The notes: generated from the letters alone by a model not told the origin. Positions 14,084 to 26,557 are shown, counted from the stretch's first letter. The stretch: DNA of 64,000 bases from Pholis gunnellus (GCA_910591455.2 OU342809.1:17408059-17472058); one strand, 5' to 3'. Program-made: numbers and translations.

Positions 14084-14172
<89 letters not shown>
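14043..14172. repeat. (CA)n array with two CCCA interruptions
   Basis: CA units broken twice by an extra pair of C bases near 14076-14090, then uninterrupted to the end. Confidence 0.97.
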
Positions 14173-14175
<3 letters not shown>

Positions 14176-15057
14176 CTGTGCTACTCATAAGGCTCTCTCA
14201 ATTTCAGACGAGCTGGTCTGGTTCTGGGGGAAGCTCTGCGGGAGCTGTCGGACATTCTGATAGAAGGAAAATCTCATTACAGATTAGCTGACGGCAAAAA
14301 AATATGATTAATGGCGAGGCGGGATAATGGGTGCTCCTCACTCTTACTGAGTACATTTGTGTGGCCACAGATTCTTTCTTATTAGAAAGCACACTTCTTT
14401 TTCCTCCAATAACCACAGCGAGCTGGTAGGGGTGAGGGGCCGAGCTGAGGAACCAACCACAACTCAAGGTCAGCTGTGTCTTTCGGGGTCCGTGTTCTTC
14501 AACAGGATGTGTTTGAAGGGAACTGTCAGGATGAAAGGGCCTCTATAGAGAATTGTTCTGTGTCTGCATAGATGTGTGTTTTTTTTGTGTGTGTGAGAAA
14601 GACATAAATTGACCTCTGTAGATGATGTCGTCTTTTCATTAGGATGTCCTGCGAGGAATCGGGAGATATCAATCACATTCGAAAGCTATAGCCACGAACT
14701 GCTGACAGGGGTCTCCACGGAAACGCCATGGACACACTTCAGCACCCTGCTTCTCGTCCTATCGCAGCTAAAGGTCTCATGGCAGCACATTCCATATATA
14801 GTTCACGATTGAGGATGACACTGCTGTGACCACTGACATTAAGTAAAAATCCTTCACCGTACAATGTGTATTTTAGGAGCAGTGAGTCAGGTTATGAACA
14901 GAGCAGCAATAGCAGCCATTAGAATGAACTTTAACTCATCAGACACTGACACAGGCAGACACCCAGCGAGGCTTCATTATGCTCGGGGGTCAAATTTGAC
15001 TGATTGCTTATTCTAACATATAGATACCATCTCTAGAAATCTAATCTGAAATAGCAG

Positions 15058-15155
15058 CCTGTAGTTCTTCCTTGCATCCAACTATGTCACTGTTGCCTAA
15101 AATGATGGTGCAAAAAATACATTTTGCAGCTGTAAACTCAGCAGACCGCGGCTGA
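15058..15155 (-). repeat. Inverted relative of the 6-kb transposon remnant (left piece)
   Basis: Read in reverse, this stretch resembles 6060-6160: both share GGATGCAAGGAAGAAC, a CAGTGA(T/C) block and a TTTGCAGC segment next to ACTCAGC. It lies immediately left of the gag-like remnant. Confidence 0.5.
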
Positions 15156-15189
15156 AACGCAGTTCAATCCCAACGCGGCCAATAGTGAA

Positions 15190-15790
15190 ATGGAAACACA
15201 ATCTGTCAGTAAACGTTCTATTACACTGACACCAAAGGCAATAATGGATAAACTGCACAAGCTACAAAAGGCTAGAAAGGCCAAGCTAAACAAAGCATCT
15301 AACCTTAAAGAGACAATTCAAGACCTAATGCATGACAAAGAATATGAAACAGAGGTGCAATGTACTTTTGATGAATACACAACTCTTTGCAATGAAGCAA
15401 AGGAACAACATCGATCCATGTCACCATTTTATTTCATAAAAAAGGAGAAATATTAGATGTGACTCAAAGCAAAAATGATGAGCGTTAATGAATTTACTGA
15501 CGCTGTGAATAAGTGGTTGTCTAATGCCGACATTTAAGTTAAACCCAGTGACAGCTGACAGCATTTCTAATGTTTCCAGTGAGAAATCAAGCAGGAAAAG
15601 TCACACCAGTTCAGGAATCAGTACATGTTCTACTTTATCTGCACGGATTCAGAAAGAGGCGGAGAGAGCAGCACTTGAAGCTCAAGGCTGCCTTGAAGGA
15701 GAGTCACAAGCTGGAGGAGCACTCTCACATTAGAGCAGAGTATGGATCGAAGACACACTTCCACCGAGGCTATCAGACAAATGTCATATA
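15190..15790 (+). pseudogene. Degraded BEL/Pao-like retrotransposon gag fragment
   Basis: An open frame from 15190 to 15456 (88 aa) begins METQSVSKRS, is rich in Lys and Glu, and looks like the N-terminal part of a BEL/Pao-type gag. Stops follow at 15454-15456 and shortly after. A later frame, from about 15524, has a Ser-rich stretch then STLSARIQKEAERAAL, the Ala/Glu/Lys coiled-coil pattern common in gag-like ORFs of fish BEL/Pao elements. The coiled coil then continues in another frame near 15680, so there is a frameshift. No protease, reverse transcriptase, integrase or LTR is attached. It is a dead fragment; the family assignment is by pattern only. Confidence 0.5.
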
Positions 15791-16099
15791 GAAGATATAC
15801 TCAGTAAAAGCTTTAGCCATGTGGTCTGCTACATCAAACAGCTGATAGTTCGCTGGAGGTTGGTTTCCTAACTTTCCCCCAACGTTAGTGGGAGGTTGGT
15901 TTTCTGGTTTCCAGAACTATTGTCTACATAAACGCTTTACATATTCTTTGTTGTACAGCTCTTTAAAAAACTTGGTACTTGTTTCCGAGGTTCTTTCAAA
16001 TTAAGTATGACAACATCACAGCGCCGTGATTTCAGCTACCTATTATTTTCTGTATGTACCAAATTGCCAAGCATTTCCTGCCAATAATATTTTAAGCGT

Positions 16100-16507
16100 A
16101 TTTTTTTTTTTTTTCTGTCAAAGTGCACAATCAGAGCCTATATACTTTGAATTCATTAACTATTTTCTGTCAAATACGCGGGGGGAGGCGGGTAGAAACA
16201 GCTACTTTGGGCTTGCATCTCTACTCCGTTTCAGTACCACACAGCGCTGCTGCACCTACACACATCCTCTACACACAACAAACAGCGCTGTCCATGGAGT
16301 CTCACACAACAGCTCACGTCACGTAGGGCTGTACCAAATGTCATTGTTTTCACATTAGAAGCTTATATCGAGGTTTTTAAAAATGTTAAATGTCCATTGT
16401 TATATTTGATGACATCATCACCTTTAAAAACATGTAATTTAACAAAATACCTATAGGGATTCATGCTTCATTAACACTGATCGGATATCCACACAAAAGG
16501 TGGTGCA
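16100..16507 (+). repeat. Relative of the 6-kb transposon remnant (right piece)
   Basis: The end at 16469-16507 matches the terminal inverted repeat of the 6-kb element (ACTGATCGGATATCCACA versus ACTGATTGGACATCCACA). A degenerate match to its ORF region lies near 16125-16155. Same orientation as the 6-kb copy and just right of the gag-like fragment. Confidence 0.5.
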
Positions 16508-17923
16508 TTTTCCCTTTAATTAATATATGTAATCTAATAATTTAACACAGATATGATTGTAATTTAAGTGTAATTATCTATTTTTCATTAACAGTGATTA
16601 GGGACATTTAAACAGCATACAAAGTGGGAAGAAACGTTTTAGACCTCTTTAGAACTAAAGGTCTTTAAAGCAGACTCGACAGTAAGCCTTCTTTTCAGAT
16701 TAGCAAAGCATTGCATTGTCTGAATTTTGGCATATAACCAGTGATGTGCCTCACAAATACTGTATATATAACACAAAATTATAATAGTTGTGCAAAATGT
16801 AAATAATATTTCAGGTTCTGATTCTAAAAATAACAACATCTTTCTTCTGTTTTCCCCCACTCAAACTCACGCAGACAGATGGGTCACATAACGAGCAACA
16901 CAGCGGAGAGTTAGATTTCTATCTGTGAAACACAATGTGTCTCTGAAGACAAGAGGGGGCAGCGAGGCCCGTCTGTCAGCCAGTGGCAGAATGAGTGATC
17001 CCTGGCCATAGCATCGCTCCCCTGCCATTAACTAGATGATATTTCTCCACAGCTAAATGTCACATCAATAGCGCGGCCAGCTAATTAATCTCAGCTCCTA
17101 TGGAATCTGGTGACATCTCACATCCTGTTGGAATACAGATAAAGCCGGACTTTTACTCTTAACACATAATTGCCCAGAGCACTCATATGGTGCAGTTCAA
17201 ACACTATTCGGCCTTTATGCTTCCTTTCCTTCTTACAAATTTGAGAAGGTTTTGCTGGAAAACTTTGTTAGTGAAGGCAGCAGCAGCACAGCTTGACTTC
17301 TATTCGATTGCGGGCAGAGGGTACTTCAAGGATAGATGGAAAAAGGAAACCATTTTTCACAGGATGTTCTAAAGGAGGGTTTAAGTGTCCTGTATTCTGA
17401 GCTGCGTGCTGGAGGTGAGTGATCGCCTGAGTGTTAGGGTGGTGACATGAGGTGAGCGGGTGATTACTAAACACAAACAAGGTCAAATTGCTCAGCGTCC
17501 CACCCATTGAGCTACTAAAGGCAACTCTCTCAGCACGGATGCCAGATAAAAGTAATCTTAAGTCTAATCGCTTTTAACCCTTACAATCCCATTAATAACT
17601 AAAGAATATTTTCCCATATCCACCATGTTGCTGTGTGCATGATTGTGCATAAAAAGAAGGGGATCCATTCGATGCCATGTAGAGCTATGAGTCGCTCTTA
17701 GCCTGACATTGAGGAGTTCGAAACTATTTAGGCCCCGGGTGATTTAGTTTCTTCCTGCTGTAAAAGCTTGTTGCTAAGCAATATTTGTTAAAGCCAGGGA
17801 CTGTACTTCGTGAAAGTGCTGAGAATCACAAAGCATGAAATTGTTTGAACCTTGAGTTTCAGTGGAGTGGCTCTCTCTGTGGGTCAGATATTATGCAAGA
17901 ATGCAGCACAGCTTGGCGCTTAC

Positions 17924-18024
17924 CTGTCCTACATAGACCAGCAGCCTGGCGTTGAGAGGACTCTCATCAGGACTCAGCCAGAACTCAGAGTTATCATCAG
18001 ACGACACCGAGAACTGGAAATCAC
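17924..18024 (-). CDS. b4galnt4: b4galnt4 coding exon 6 (core of PA14-type domain)
   Basis: Exon of 101 bases: two bases that complete a glycine codon begun in exon 5, then 33 codons. The acceptor is TTTTCCCCTCCAG|GTGATT and the donor GGACAG|GTAAGCGCC. The product begins DFQFSVSSDDNSEFWLS, then PDESPLNARLLVYVGQ. The pattern F.F.(V/I)..DD.(S/A)E.WLS is the classic PA14 beta-hairpin with an Asp-Asp pair. In other PA14 lectins this pair helps bind calcium; a binding role here is inference. DNSEFWLS.DESP is closer to human B4GALNT4 than to B4GALNT3. The exon ends in phase 0, matching exon 7. Confidence 0.95.
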
Positions 18025-19362
18025 CTGGAGGGGAAAAAACATGATCAAAGTGTGCGTCGGCGGTAGTAGACATGCGTGATCCCAGATGATAGTGAGTGTA
18101 ATCGGAGAGGGCATGGCCCCATGTAATAGATTCTTCAAAATGCAACCAAAAATGTGTGCCCAGACTGCAGTGGTCAGAGATGAAACATTTGGCCACGGTG
18201 ATATCTTAAGTCTTACGGTCCGCAAATTAATTTCTAATCCATATGTAGCAACTATGTGAATAGAAATCATTTGTGCACAGATCTAAAAGGGCAGCCAGTG
18301 TAGTTATTTAATTAAGGTCATCTTTAAAAAGCAGATAATCAGGATACTTGACGATTATGCACAAGACGTTAATTGTGTCTGGCAAAACTATCAACAGTAG
18401 GAGCTACATAAAGCTAATTTCCCCTCAGCTGATGCTGATGAGGAATACACATTGTGGCCAGACTTTCTAACCAAATGACGCCGAGGTGCTACTTCCGGCC
18501 CCCTGCTGTGTCGAACCCCTTGAATGACCAAATGCCAACTGTGTGTCCTTCCTGCACGTCTGAATGTGAATGCCCCCCTTCCTGCCCCATTGTTTCAATT
18601 ACATTGTGTCTGGTCACAGTCTTCCCTTGTTTTCTAGTATTTACATACAGTCTAAACACTGCTCTGGCTCCCTGTATAAAACACATACCAAATGCAAACG
18701 TTTCCGGTTGATATCTAAGTGTGACTCACAGATGAATTATACTTGTGTCTGAGTAAATCAGAATGATAAAAGATCCACTGCACTAAGGGGGCCGATGGAT
18801 TGGGTGCAGGTCCCGACAGTGACACTGATTAGTTTTTATAGTCTGTAATCTGGACAACCTCGAAGCGTTTCTATGCGGCTAACTCAGGTCATTTAACACT
18901 CGATCAACCTACAACAGCATGTAAAAGGGTTGCGTCTGGCAGCGCGAGGTGACGGGTGCTTGTTAGCGGGCTTGTCAGAATCCTGTAGATAGTGTGACTT
19001 TTGAGCCGTCAGCTGGAGAGAGCCATAACACCAGCAAACGCTACAGAAGAGACTGAAATGAACGTTAATCCAATTAATAACTTCATATTGTGCAATTTGT
19101 GTGAGGGCACTTGGGTGTTCGGGCTTTTTCAGTTCCTATAGCAACTGGACTCTAGGGTAGGTCTATGGAGGGTCCTGCAATGAGATTTAGCTGTGAGATC
19201 CCTGGCATTAAGCCCAAAGAAAAATGTGAATATTCACGATATCAGTGGCTCTGAGGACCTTGGATTGAGTGGGCTGTGGTAATTGTCTACTCTTGTAAAG
19301 GACACATGCTCCAAGGCCCTCAGCCTCAGAGGAAGGACTCGCTAATAAGAAGAGCTAGTTAC
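18025..19362 (-). other. Intron 5 of b4galnt4
   Basis: A 1.3 kb intron between exon 5 (higher coordinates) and exon 6. No repeat, RNA gene or exon recognised in it. Confidence 0.85.
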
Positions 19363-19453
19363 CATCTCTGTAAGGGTGAAGGAAGCCAAATATTCTCAGG
19401 CCATAGTTCTTCCACTTGGGAGCAACTGCCAGCTTCCTCAGTGTGGTTCTGGC
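19363..19453 (-). CDS. b4galnt4: b4galnt4 coding exon 5 (PA14-type domain)
   Basis: Exon of 91 bases: 30 codons plus the first base of a glycine codon completed by exon 6. The acceptor TTTCTCTCTGCAG|GCC has a strong pyrimidine tract and the donor is GAGATG|GTAACTAG. The product reads ARTTLRKLAV, then PKWKNYGLRIFGF and HPYRD. The run KW.NYGLRIFG(F/Y).HP is shared by B4GALNT3 and B4GALNT4 and forms early beta strands of the PA14-like domain in the Golgi lumen. It sits 1.0 kb from exon 4 and 1.3 kb from exon 6, the only closely spaced exons of the gene in this window. No stop, frameshift or lost splice site is visible. Confidence 0.95.
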
Positions 19454-20472
19454 CTGCAGAGAGAAACAGACGTGAATTCAGATTATAGATGAAGCAGTTG
19501 TTGGATTATTACAATAATAAATAAGAATCAATATCAATATCATGAGCGAACCATATCCTCCAACTGACGATTCTCTAGTCAATAGCAATTGTGGCGTTTG
19601 AAACTAAGTCATTGAGTTAACTTTAGTGTAGTTAGGTTAGAGCCCTATAATTTCGGGGAACTTGATGATAAAAATGTAATCAGCTGTAAAACGCAGAATA
19701 TCATGGAATTTGTTCAAATGTGGGTGCAATTTCTGAAAACCAGGGTTTTCCCTTCCATGTTTATCATTTTGCAGAGCCACTAAGCCGAATAAAAAGAAAA
19801 ATACTATGGCGCTATGTTTTGGTTTCATTTAAGGGCACGCTGCTTCTCTCCTATGCTCTCCTTCACACACAGTCATGTCGAAGAGGCCCTCGAGACGGCT
19901 GGCATAGTTCACTTTACACAACTTTAATCCTGATTTTCCACTCGCCGGTAGTTTTTGGAGCTTCCGTAACAAAAGCACCAGATCAGAGACAAACTGGCGT
20001 TGGTTCGACGCTCGCTGTTCAAAGACGCAAACCGGGGAGCTACAGCCAATGAGAACGCAAGACACGCGCTGAAGGGAAAGTTGTGGAATGGGTTGCCTGG
20101 AATTCCCTACTAACAGCTACGTTTAGAGCACTTTATTGTACATCAAATTCATTGATATTAATTTAAATTTGAATATTTTCTCATGAACTATTATAATTGT
20201 ATTGATCCACCACATGATTATACACTTTTTCTGATGAGAAAATGATTTTGAATCGTAAAACAGAAAAGGGACAACGCGAAATATGGGAAAAAAATAAAAT
20301 GGATTTCCTGGGGTCCTAATCTAATCAGGTAGCTGGCAACAGTTAATACAATCTGTTAGTGACAGTGACAATTCATCAACAAAATCGACAGAGAGAAGTA
20401 GGCTTTTCATTTCTAGCTGGTGACTACCTCTGTTTGAAGATAAAAAATCCATTGTCTGCTGCTGTTACTTAC
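19454..20472 (-). other. Intron 4 of b4galnt4
   Basis: A 1.0 kb intron. A GC-richer stretch at about 19860-20110 looks like a fragment of a dispersed repeat; the rest is AT-rich and unremarkable. Confidence 0.85.
19860..20110. repeat. Possible dispersed repeat fragment
   Basis: GC-richer than its surroundings, with GACGCAAACCGGGGAGCTAC followed by AGCCAATGAGAACGC, which resembles a teleost interspersed repeat. I cannot name the family or its edges. Confidence 0.3.
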
Positions 20473-20568
20473 GTGAGGGTAGTGAGGGAAGTGCAGGTTC
20501 TTTCTGAGTTGGGCTATAGAGGAGCCACACCAGTCCTCAAACACATGCAGGTTGGCCTGGCCCTTATA
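20473..20568 (-). CDS. b4galnt4: b4galnt4 coding exon 4 (start of PA14-type domain)
   Basis: Exon of 96 bases, 32 codons, phase 0 at both ends. The acceptor is TGTTGGCAG|TATAAG and the donor CCTCAC|GTAAGTAAC. The product contains GQANLHVFEDWCGSS and LRKNLHFPHYPH. The block HVFEDWCG followed by LR(K/R)NLHFP is a signature of both B4GALNT3 and B4GALNT4, and I know no other family with it. It opens the lumenal PA14-like domain that precedes the catalytic region in these enzymes. The SSI..LRKN version is closer to B4GALNT3 as I remember it, while other exons favour B4GALNT4. Upstream, a (CT)n microsatellite supplies the polypyrimidine tract and a TGCTAAC branch-point-like motif sits at 20617-20623. 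Very secure as an exon of this family. Confidence 0.95.
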
Positions 20569-20588
20569 CTGCCAACACACAATCACAC

Positions 20589-20623
20589 AGAGAGAGAGAG
20601 AGAGAGAGAGAAACAGGTTAGCA
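20589..20623 (-). promoter_or_regulatory. (CT)n polypyrimidine tract and branch-point-like motif of exon 4
   Basis: Read on the minus strand, a (CT)n run at 20611-20589 lies 21 to 43 bases before exon 4 and forms most of its polypyrimidine tract. Just upstream, 20623-20617 reads TGCTAAC, a good branch-point match, with the candidate branch A at 20618 (50 bases before the exon). Positions are seen directly; the role in splicing is inferred. Confidence 0.6.
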
Positions 20624-21027
20624 TCACATTAGCTATAAAATAGGCAGGTTATGCTTCAGTACTCCAGCTACTGGAGGTCCAATCCTGACAGCAAAACTGC
20701 CATTTGCACTGGTTCCAGGATATATACTTTTGCGCTCAAATGTATATTATTTCAGAGGCCTCTCCACCGTGCAGGGAGAAATGAGTTCTTGGTGAAACAT
20801 ATGACTGCAGCGTGAAGTTTCCAATGTTCTCACTGTCCTGAATAAGAGAAGGTGACAGAGAGCTCGTCAGGAGTATCCGGGGGGAGGGGGGTGAGCTCAG
20901 AATGTCTGGAGCAGTTTGTCAGAGCTCATCCCCTGCGCATAGTCTGACATTTGTCTGAATTACACAGGGAAATCACAGGACATAGCAAGGACAGATGGTG
21001 AAACCAGTCTGCCTTCGGGTTCAGTTT

Positions 21028-21157
<130 letters not shown>

Positions 21158-23846
21158 TTCTGCTCATACACGACAAGAGATGACACTCCGACGAGTCGCG
21201 TGTCACGCTGCTTTGGAAGTGAAGTGTATTGTGAAGTGTATTGTATCACATACGATGTTAAAAAAAAAAAAGATGACTATGTTTCACATCCTTAAACACA
21301 AACACTCACCACAAACACAGTTTGTGGTTCAGAAAGGGAGACACGCACCATTAAGCATGGCATGGGGGTTAGAGAAGCAGCTGCATGTGCAGACGCATGT
21401 GTGCACATTTGCGCACATGCACAACGCAGCCGACAGTATGCATCAAGCCGTAGGGGGTCGTCTCAGTGAGTTAATGAACTGAAAACTCTTAACTTTTCAT
21501 ACGGGACGATCAACCGACGGTACCAACACACATATGCCTTCTTTAATGCGTGACAGCAGTCCCAGCAGGATGCCACTATAATGCCGCCATAGATATTTAA
21601 GACATCACACAGAGCTTGAGAATGAGACCATGCAGAGGGGTGGCCTGGTTGGATCAAAGCAAAAGCTGGCTGGATGAAGGTAGCCGTTCTGCCTGTAGAG
21701 CAACCGCCTGCTGTAAAGTCAACAAGTGTGAGCTGTCAAACCAATCAATCAGCAAAGTGAGAGTGACCTTGTGACAAAACAAAACACACACATAGCTGCA
21801 AAGCATGTTGCGCTTTCATCAGAGGGATTAGAGGGGTGAGACGGGGAAACCTTTCAGGGTAAACACCTCTACATGTCTGCAGGACACTGATGGAAGGTGT
21901 CGTGCTCCTTCAGTATCACGCGGGCATGCTAACAGATGGCCCGGCTCTAAGTGGTCCTTTACATTTACCTCCCGCCTCTGTATGGTCAACTAAGTGCCCT
22001 GCGCGCTGACAGCAGCACGGCAATTACAGCTCATGCATTAACCATGATGTATTTTTGTTGAGCAAACATGTCAGCTCAAAGCAGTGCGACTCCTGATTTG
22101 AGTTCTTCGATTTCCGTGTGCATGTTTTTTTTTTTCTTTCTCTCCTCTTTTCCCCTGCAGAAAGACTGAAGCTAATGAAAAACAGAAAGAGAGGGCAACA
22201 GGGATTTTGCTGGGTCGACAGATTCAAATCAGAGGGAAAAAAAAACAAAGATGAGCGAGAATGTCTAATGTTTCAAAAGGGAGTGGCAGAGAGGGGGAAT
22301 CACGGCGAGGTTAGAGAGATGTTGCTAGTCCCTGTGTAAATATGCCTTATGTAAAGCGTTTAATAGATTTCCTCTGGGTATTAAAAGCAAACTTTCAAAT
22401 CGGCCTGGCCCCCTTCCTCACCCCTTGTGTTGTCAAATAGCAATAACAGGGCAGCTTTAAAAGTCCCTAATTATTCACACACATATCCCTGTGTAGCGCT
22501 GGAGAGGCCACAGGCTGTAAAGTCAGCTTTGTGCTCGGGGCTGCTTGTGTATAATTGATTCTATTTTCTGGGTGACAGCGCTGCGAGAGCGCTGTCTGTG
22601 CTCTGGCCTCAACACGATGTGGAATGAAGCAAGAGGGAAGTTATTTTGTTTTCTTCATCCTCAAACTCACCCTTTTGTCCCTGTGCTTCCCTGACTGCTA
22701 AACTTTCCCTCGCTCACGTTGTGTCATTTGACTTTTTCCCAGTGAGCGCTGCTTCTGTCTCTGTCTCTCTCAAAGCCTTCAGAGCCACTATCCCTAATGT
22801 TGTCTCCTCTTCCCTCTGACCTCTCTATTGCTGCCTCTCCATCCCTCCATCTCCGTCTGCGTGCTGCCAGATGCTGTCGATTGTTCTACTCTGTCTTTTA
22901 GTTTCCCTGAGCTCAGCTGTCGCCTGTCAGTTTCCTTCTCTCTCCATCTCGTTTTTTTTGTCTCCTCCTGATTCCTCGTTTTGGAGCGTGGGATAAAGTG
23001 CCGCTCACATTAACAATTTGTATAGAGATGCTGAATTTCGTGCTTGTGTGTTGTTGTTTTTTTGGAGGGATTTAGTTGGTTGCATGTGTGTGTTGTGTAG
23101 AGACATGCTTGATTGTGCTGTAGCAGTTTTTGTCCTCCCAAACGACATCGTTCTTTACAACCATGACAGCTCAGATTCCCTTTCGTAAATTGGCTGAAGA
23201 AGAGACAGAACGACTGCTGCGGCCTTTCTTTCGTTCTTCCTTCCCTCTCATTTGATTTCCTCTGCTCCTCTTAATCCAAAACCAGAGACAGACTTCTGTG
23301 ATGTCCTGCAAGCATGGCCAAGTAGTCGAATCCACAGACTGGAAGGCTAAGAAAGCATTGTTTCCTGCACTTGAAACCGCTATAATAAATATTCACTACC
23401 AGCAAAAATAGAGCACAGGCACAGGTGCAAGAGAAGAACTCAAAACAAAGAAGCTCCATCTGTCAATCACAATCATTGTGTCTGATCTAAAAGGTATGTT
23501 TGTTTAGAGTTAGCCTGTTTCAAAGTAGTTAAATGGTGCGCTGAGGCAGAATCTCATGGGCACAAATGTACTGGGTCCTCCTGGCCCTATACTGGCCTAT
23601 TCTATATATATATATATATGTACTGAAAGTATCACTCTATGTTACGGCTACATTATCAGCAATATGCAGTCATTACAGGTACTGGGATACTGACATTTTT
23701 TCTGATATCTATCAACATTTTCAATGGTCATTTCAGCTGATCGACACAAACATCTCTCTTCTTAGTTTGACTGCAGTACAACCATGTGTCTTATATAGTG
23801 GATGCATTACTAAACAGTAAACACTTCCAAGAGTCTGCAGTCACTC

Positions 23847-23868
23847 AAGAAGAAGAAGAAGAAGAAGA
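23847..23868. repeat. (AAG)n microsatellite
   Basis: About seven AAG units. Confidence 0.9.
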
Positions 23869-24880
23869 GCACAGAATGCAGTTGCAGATACTATGTAGAA
23901 AAAATGTATTATAAATAATATTTTGTGTGTGTGTATTTATATAAAATTTAATATTATAAGATATTATTGAAAGAATCCTGCAGCTCACCTGTCCTTGAGC
24001 AAGACACCAAAGCCCAGCATTCTATGGTGGCTCTGCCATGAAAGAGTGATGTGTGCTTGTGTTTGAATGAGAAGCGCTGCAGAGCATTTAGTCGTGCTCA
24101 AGAGTGAAAAACGGTGAGCAAATGCCATCTACTGTGTTTGCCTTTTGAGAATAAACCTTAACATGTTGAAAGAAAGAAATATATCTTTCACTGTATTCAA
24201 TATTTGAACGCATCTTTGCTGTAAATAGAGTACAGTACAGTGTATATAGTTTGATACTTTAACCTGTACATAGGTATCATGAGCTAAAGAAGTCTGCAGA
24301 CTTTCACATTCCTCGTTTAATCTTTTTGTCCATCTGTCTGTTGTCGTCACTCTCTCTTAAGACAGAACCACTGTGTCCTACCTTCTCATTTTTATCTTCC
24401 TTACTCTCATCACACTCCAGATGTAGCCCCAACAACTGTCCTACATAATGAGTAGTCTTAAGCTACCATCGTTACAAAGCAACAGGGAACCTACAGCTCA
24501 TTAATAAGAGGAGGGGAGGAGAGGGGGATGAGAGGAACCAACTGATGCCATCTGTCAAATATGAGGAGTGGAGGCAAGAAAAGAGGAAAGAAAGACAGAA
24601 CAGGGGAAATGACAGGTGCACGGGAAAGAAGCAGAGTAAGAAGACAACAAGTGATTGATAAAGACGTTAAAAAGAGTGCAGTACACTGCTCAGAGGGGCC
24701 GCTAAGAGGCCGCTCAGAACGCCGTCGTGCCTATTTTCCTCAGACCACACATTCCCTCCACATAACCACATCTCTGTGAGCTCGTCTTAGCATATCTCCA
24801 TCTCGGCTGCTCTCTAATATCTCCTCTCTCTCTCTCTCTCTCACCCATCTGCTCGCTCTATCAACCGGACCAACAAATCA

Positions 24881-24881
<1 letters not shown>

Positions 24882-24936
<55 letters not shown>
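24882..24936. repeat. (CT)n microsatellite
   Basis: About 27 CT units, with a shorter CT run at 24823-24842 just before it. Confidence 0.95.
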
Positions 24937-24941
<5 letters not shown>

Positions 24942-26518
24942 GCCCTCCCTCCTCCAGGAGGCTGTCTCTCCCTTTCTCAAAAATCTGGTGCAGCCTTCTG
25001 CGTTCCCGCTGGCAGCGAGGCACTGACAAATGGCCGCTCGGCGCACCCACTGACGAGCAATCGCACCAACTGACACTGTAAATCCCTTTTGGATAAAAAA
25101 AAAAAAAGGTGAGGCATGATGTTCCTGGCAAAAGGCACACTGGGGTATTCCCCCCAGGGCATATAGGAGAGACAGCATTAAAGCTCACTGTGGATACATC
25201 ATAACACATACTGTACTGCGGTTTTACTGAGCTGTTATGCTGAAATGTAAGTGTTGAATGAATGATCACAAGATACACGTCACATGCAAGTTGTTCCCGC
25301 TGTGGCTACGACAGGAATGTCATTGCTTGAACATATTCCATGAAATCTCTCCATCTGAATTTAGAGCGGGCATTTAAATAGTTCAATGCCCATCTCATCT
25401 TTCTCAGCCCATTAGTAATTCAGGAACAAGGAATGAAGAGAAAGTAGTATAAGTAGCTAGGTAAAAGGGTTTTTTCAAAAGGTACAGAGGTTTGAAAGAA
25501 GGACATCATATGGGGAGAGATAATGAGAGCTCATTTCACACAGAGGAGAGAGGCAAAAGCATAGAAGGCGAGGTTCATATGATCTAGATTCCAGCCTCAT
25601 CAACTACTGTAATGAGGATTTGTATAATCTGCCATCTGTCCTGCAATTACATATCTTCTGTCGTTCCAGGGATATAACATGAGGGAGGGGGGTGGATGTG
25701 GCTGCAGTGGATACGTTGAGCTGAGGAATGTGACACGGAGAGAATCTCCTGCAACAAGCTGTCGATCACTCTCATGACTGTAATGGGAAGCTGTTAATAG
25801 AAATAGCGTTTTGCAGAGACAGATAGAGGAAAGAAAGATGGAGTGAAGGAACAGTGAGAAGAGACGAATACCGCGCTCCTTCTCCCGCGTCCTCCCGCAG
25901 TCTAGTCATTCTCCGGAGGGTCGGAGACAAGAGGAAGATCTGATTCCTACTCCAGTCTTGTGACTGCATGCGTTTCTGGGTGAGGAGCCGGCTGTGCCGA
26001 CTGTGCCGACTGCGCCCACCTGAGTCATGGGTCTGTGTTGTGCCACAGTTCTCTTCCTCACTTCCCTCTTGAGGGGTAAATAATAGGCTGGCCAAATTCA
26101 ATACCACATCTCCAGTTTGGATTTTCGCACTGCATGAGCCAGAAAACCAGACATCTGAGTGAGTCAGTCGGCCAGGAGACTGCCATCCTCCATCAAACCT
26201 TCCTGTGCAAAATGTGACTGTATTTGGTTTAACACCTTATGATGACCCGATTAATCTCACTACACTATTCCTATTTATAATACAGCTGAGATGATGTGCT
26301 CTCTTTGGCTTTAATGTGGAACAGTACACATGGAAAGAAATCATTAAAAGTCCCCCTGATATTAAAGTAATCCCTCTTACTATCCCTTTCTTTCTCATCC
26401 TGACCAGATAAAATTGTTCATTATGCTCAAAATCCTCTCTGGATCCATGTCGGCTTTTCTGCAAATGACTGTTTATCCCTTCATGACTGGCTACTGCTTG
26501 ACTCTTAAAAAGTGGGCC

Positions 26519-26520
<2 letters not shown>

Positions 26521-26554
<34 letters not shown>
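26521..26554. repeat. (CT)n microsatellite
   Basis: 17 CT units. Confidence 0.95.

Positions 26555-26557
<3 letters not shown>

Noticed and set aside
17640..17740. tRNA-like fragment around GAGTTCGAAAC
   Set aside because: Only a T-arm-like motif is present; no acceptor stem or anticodon arm can be drawn.
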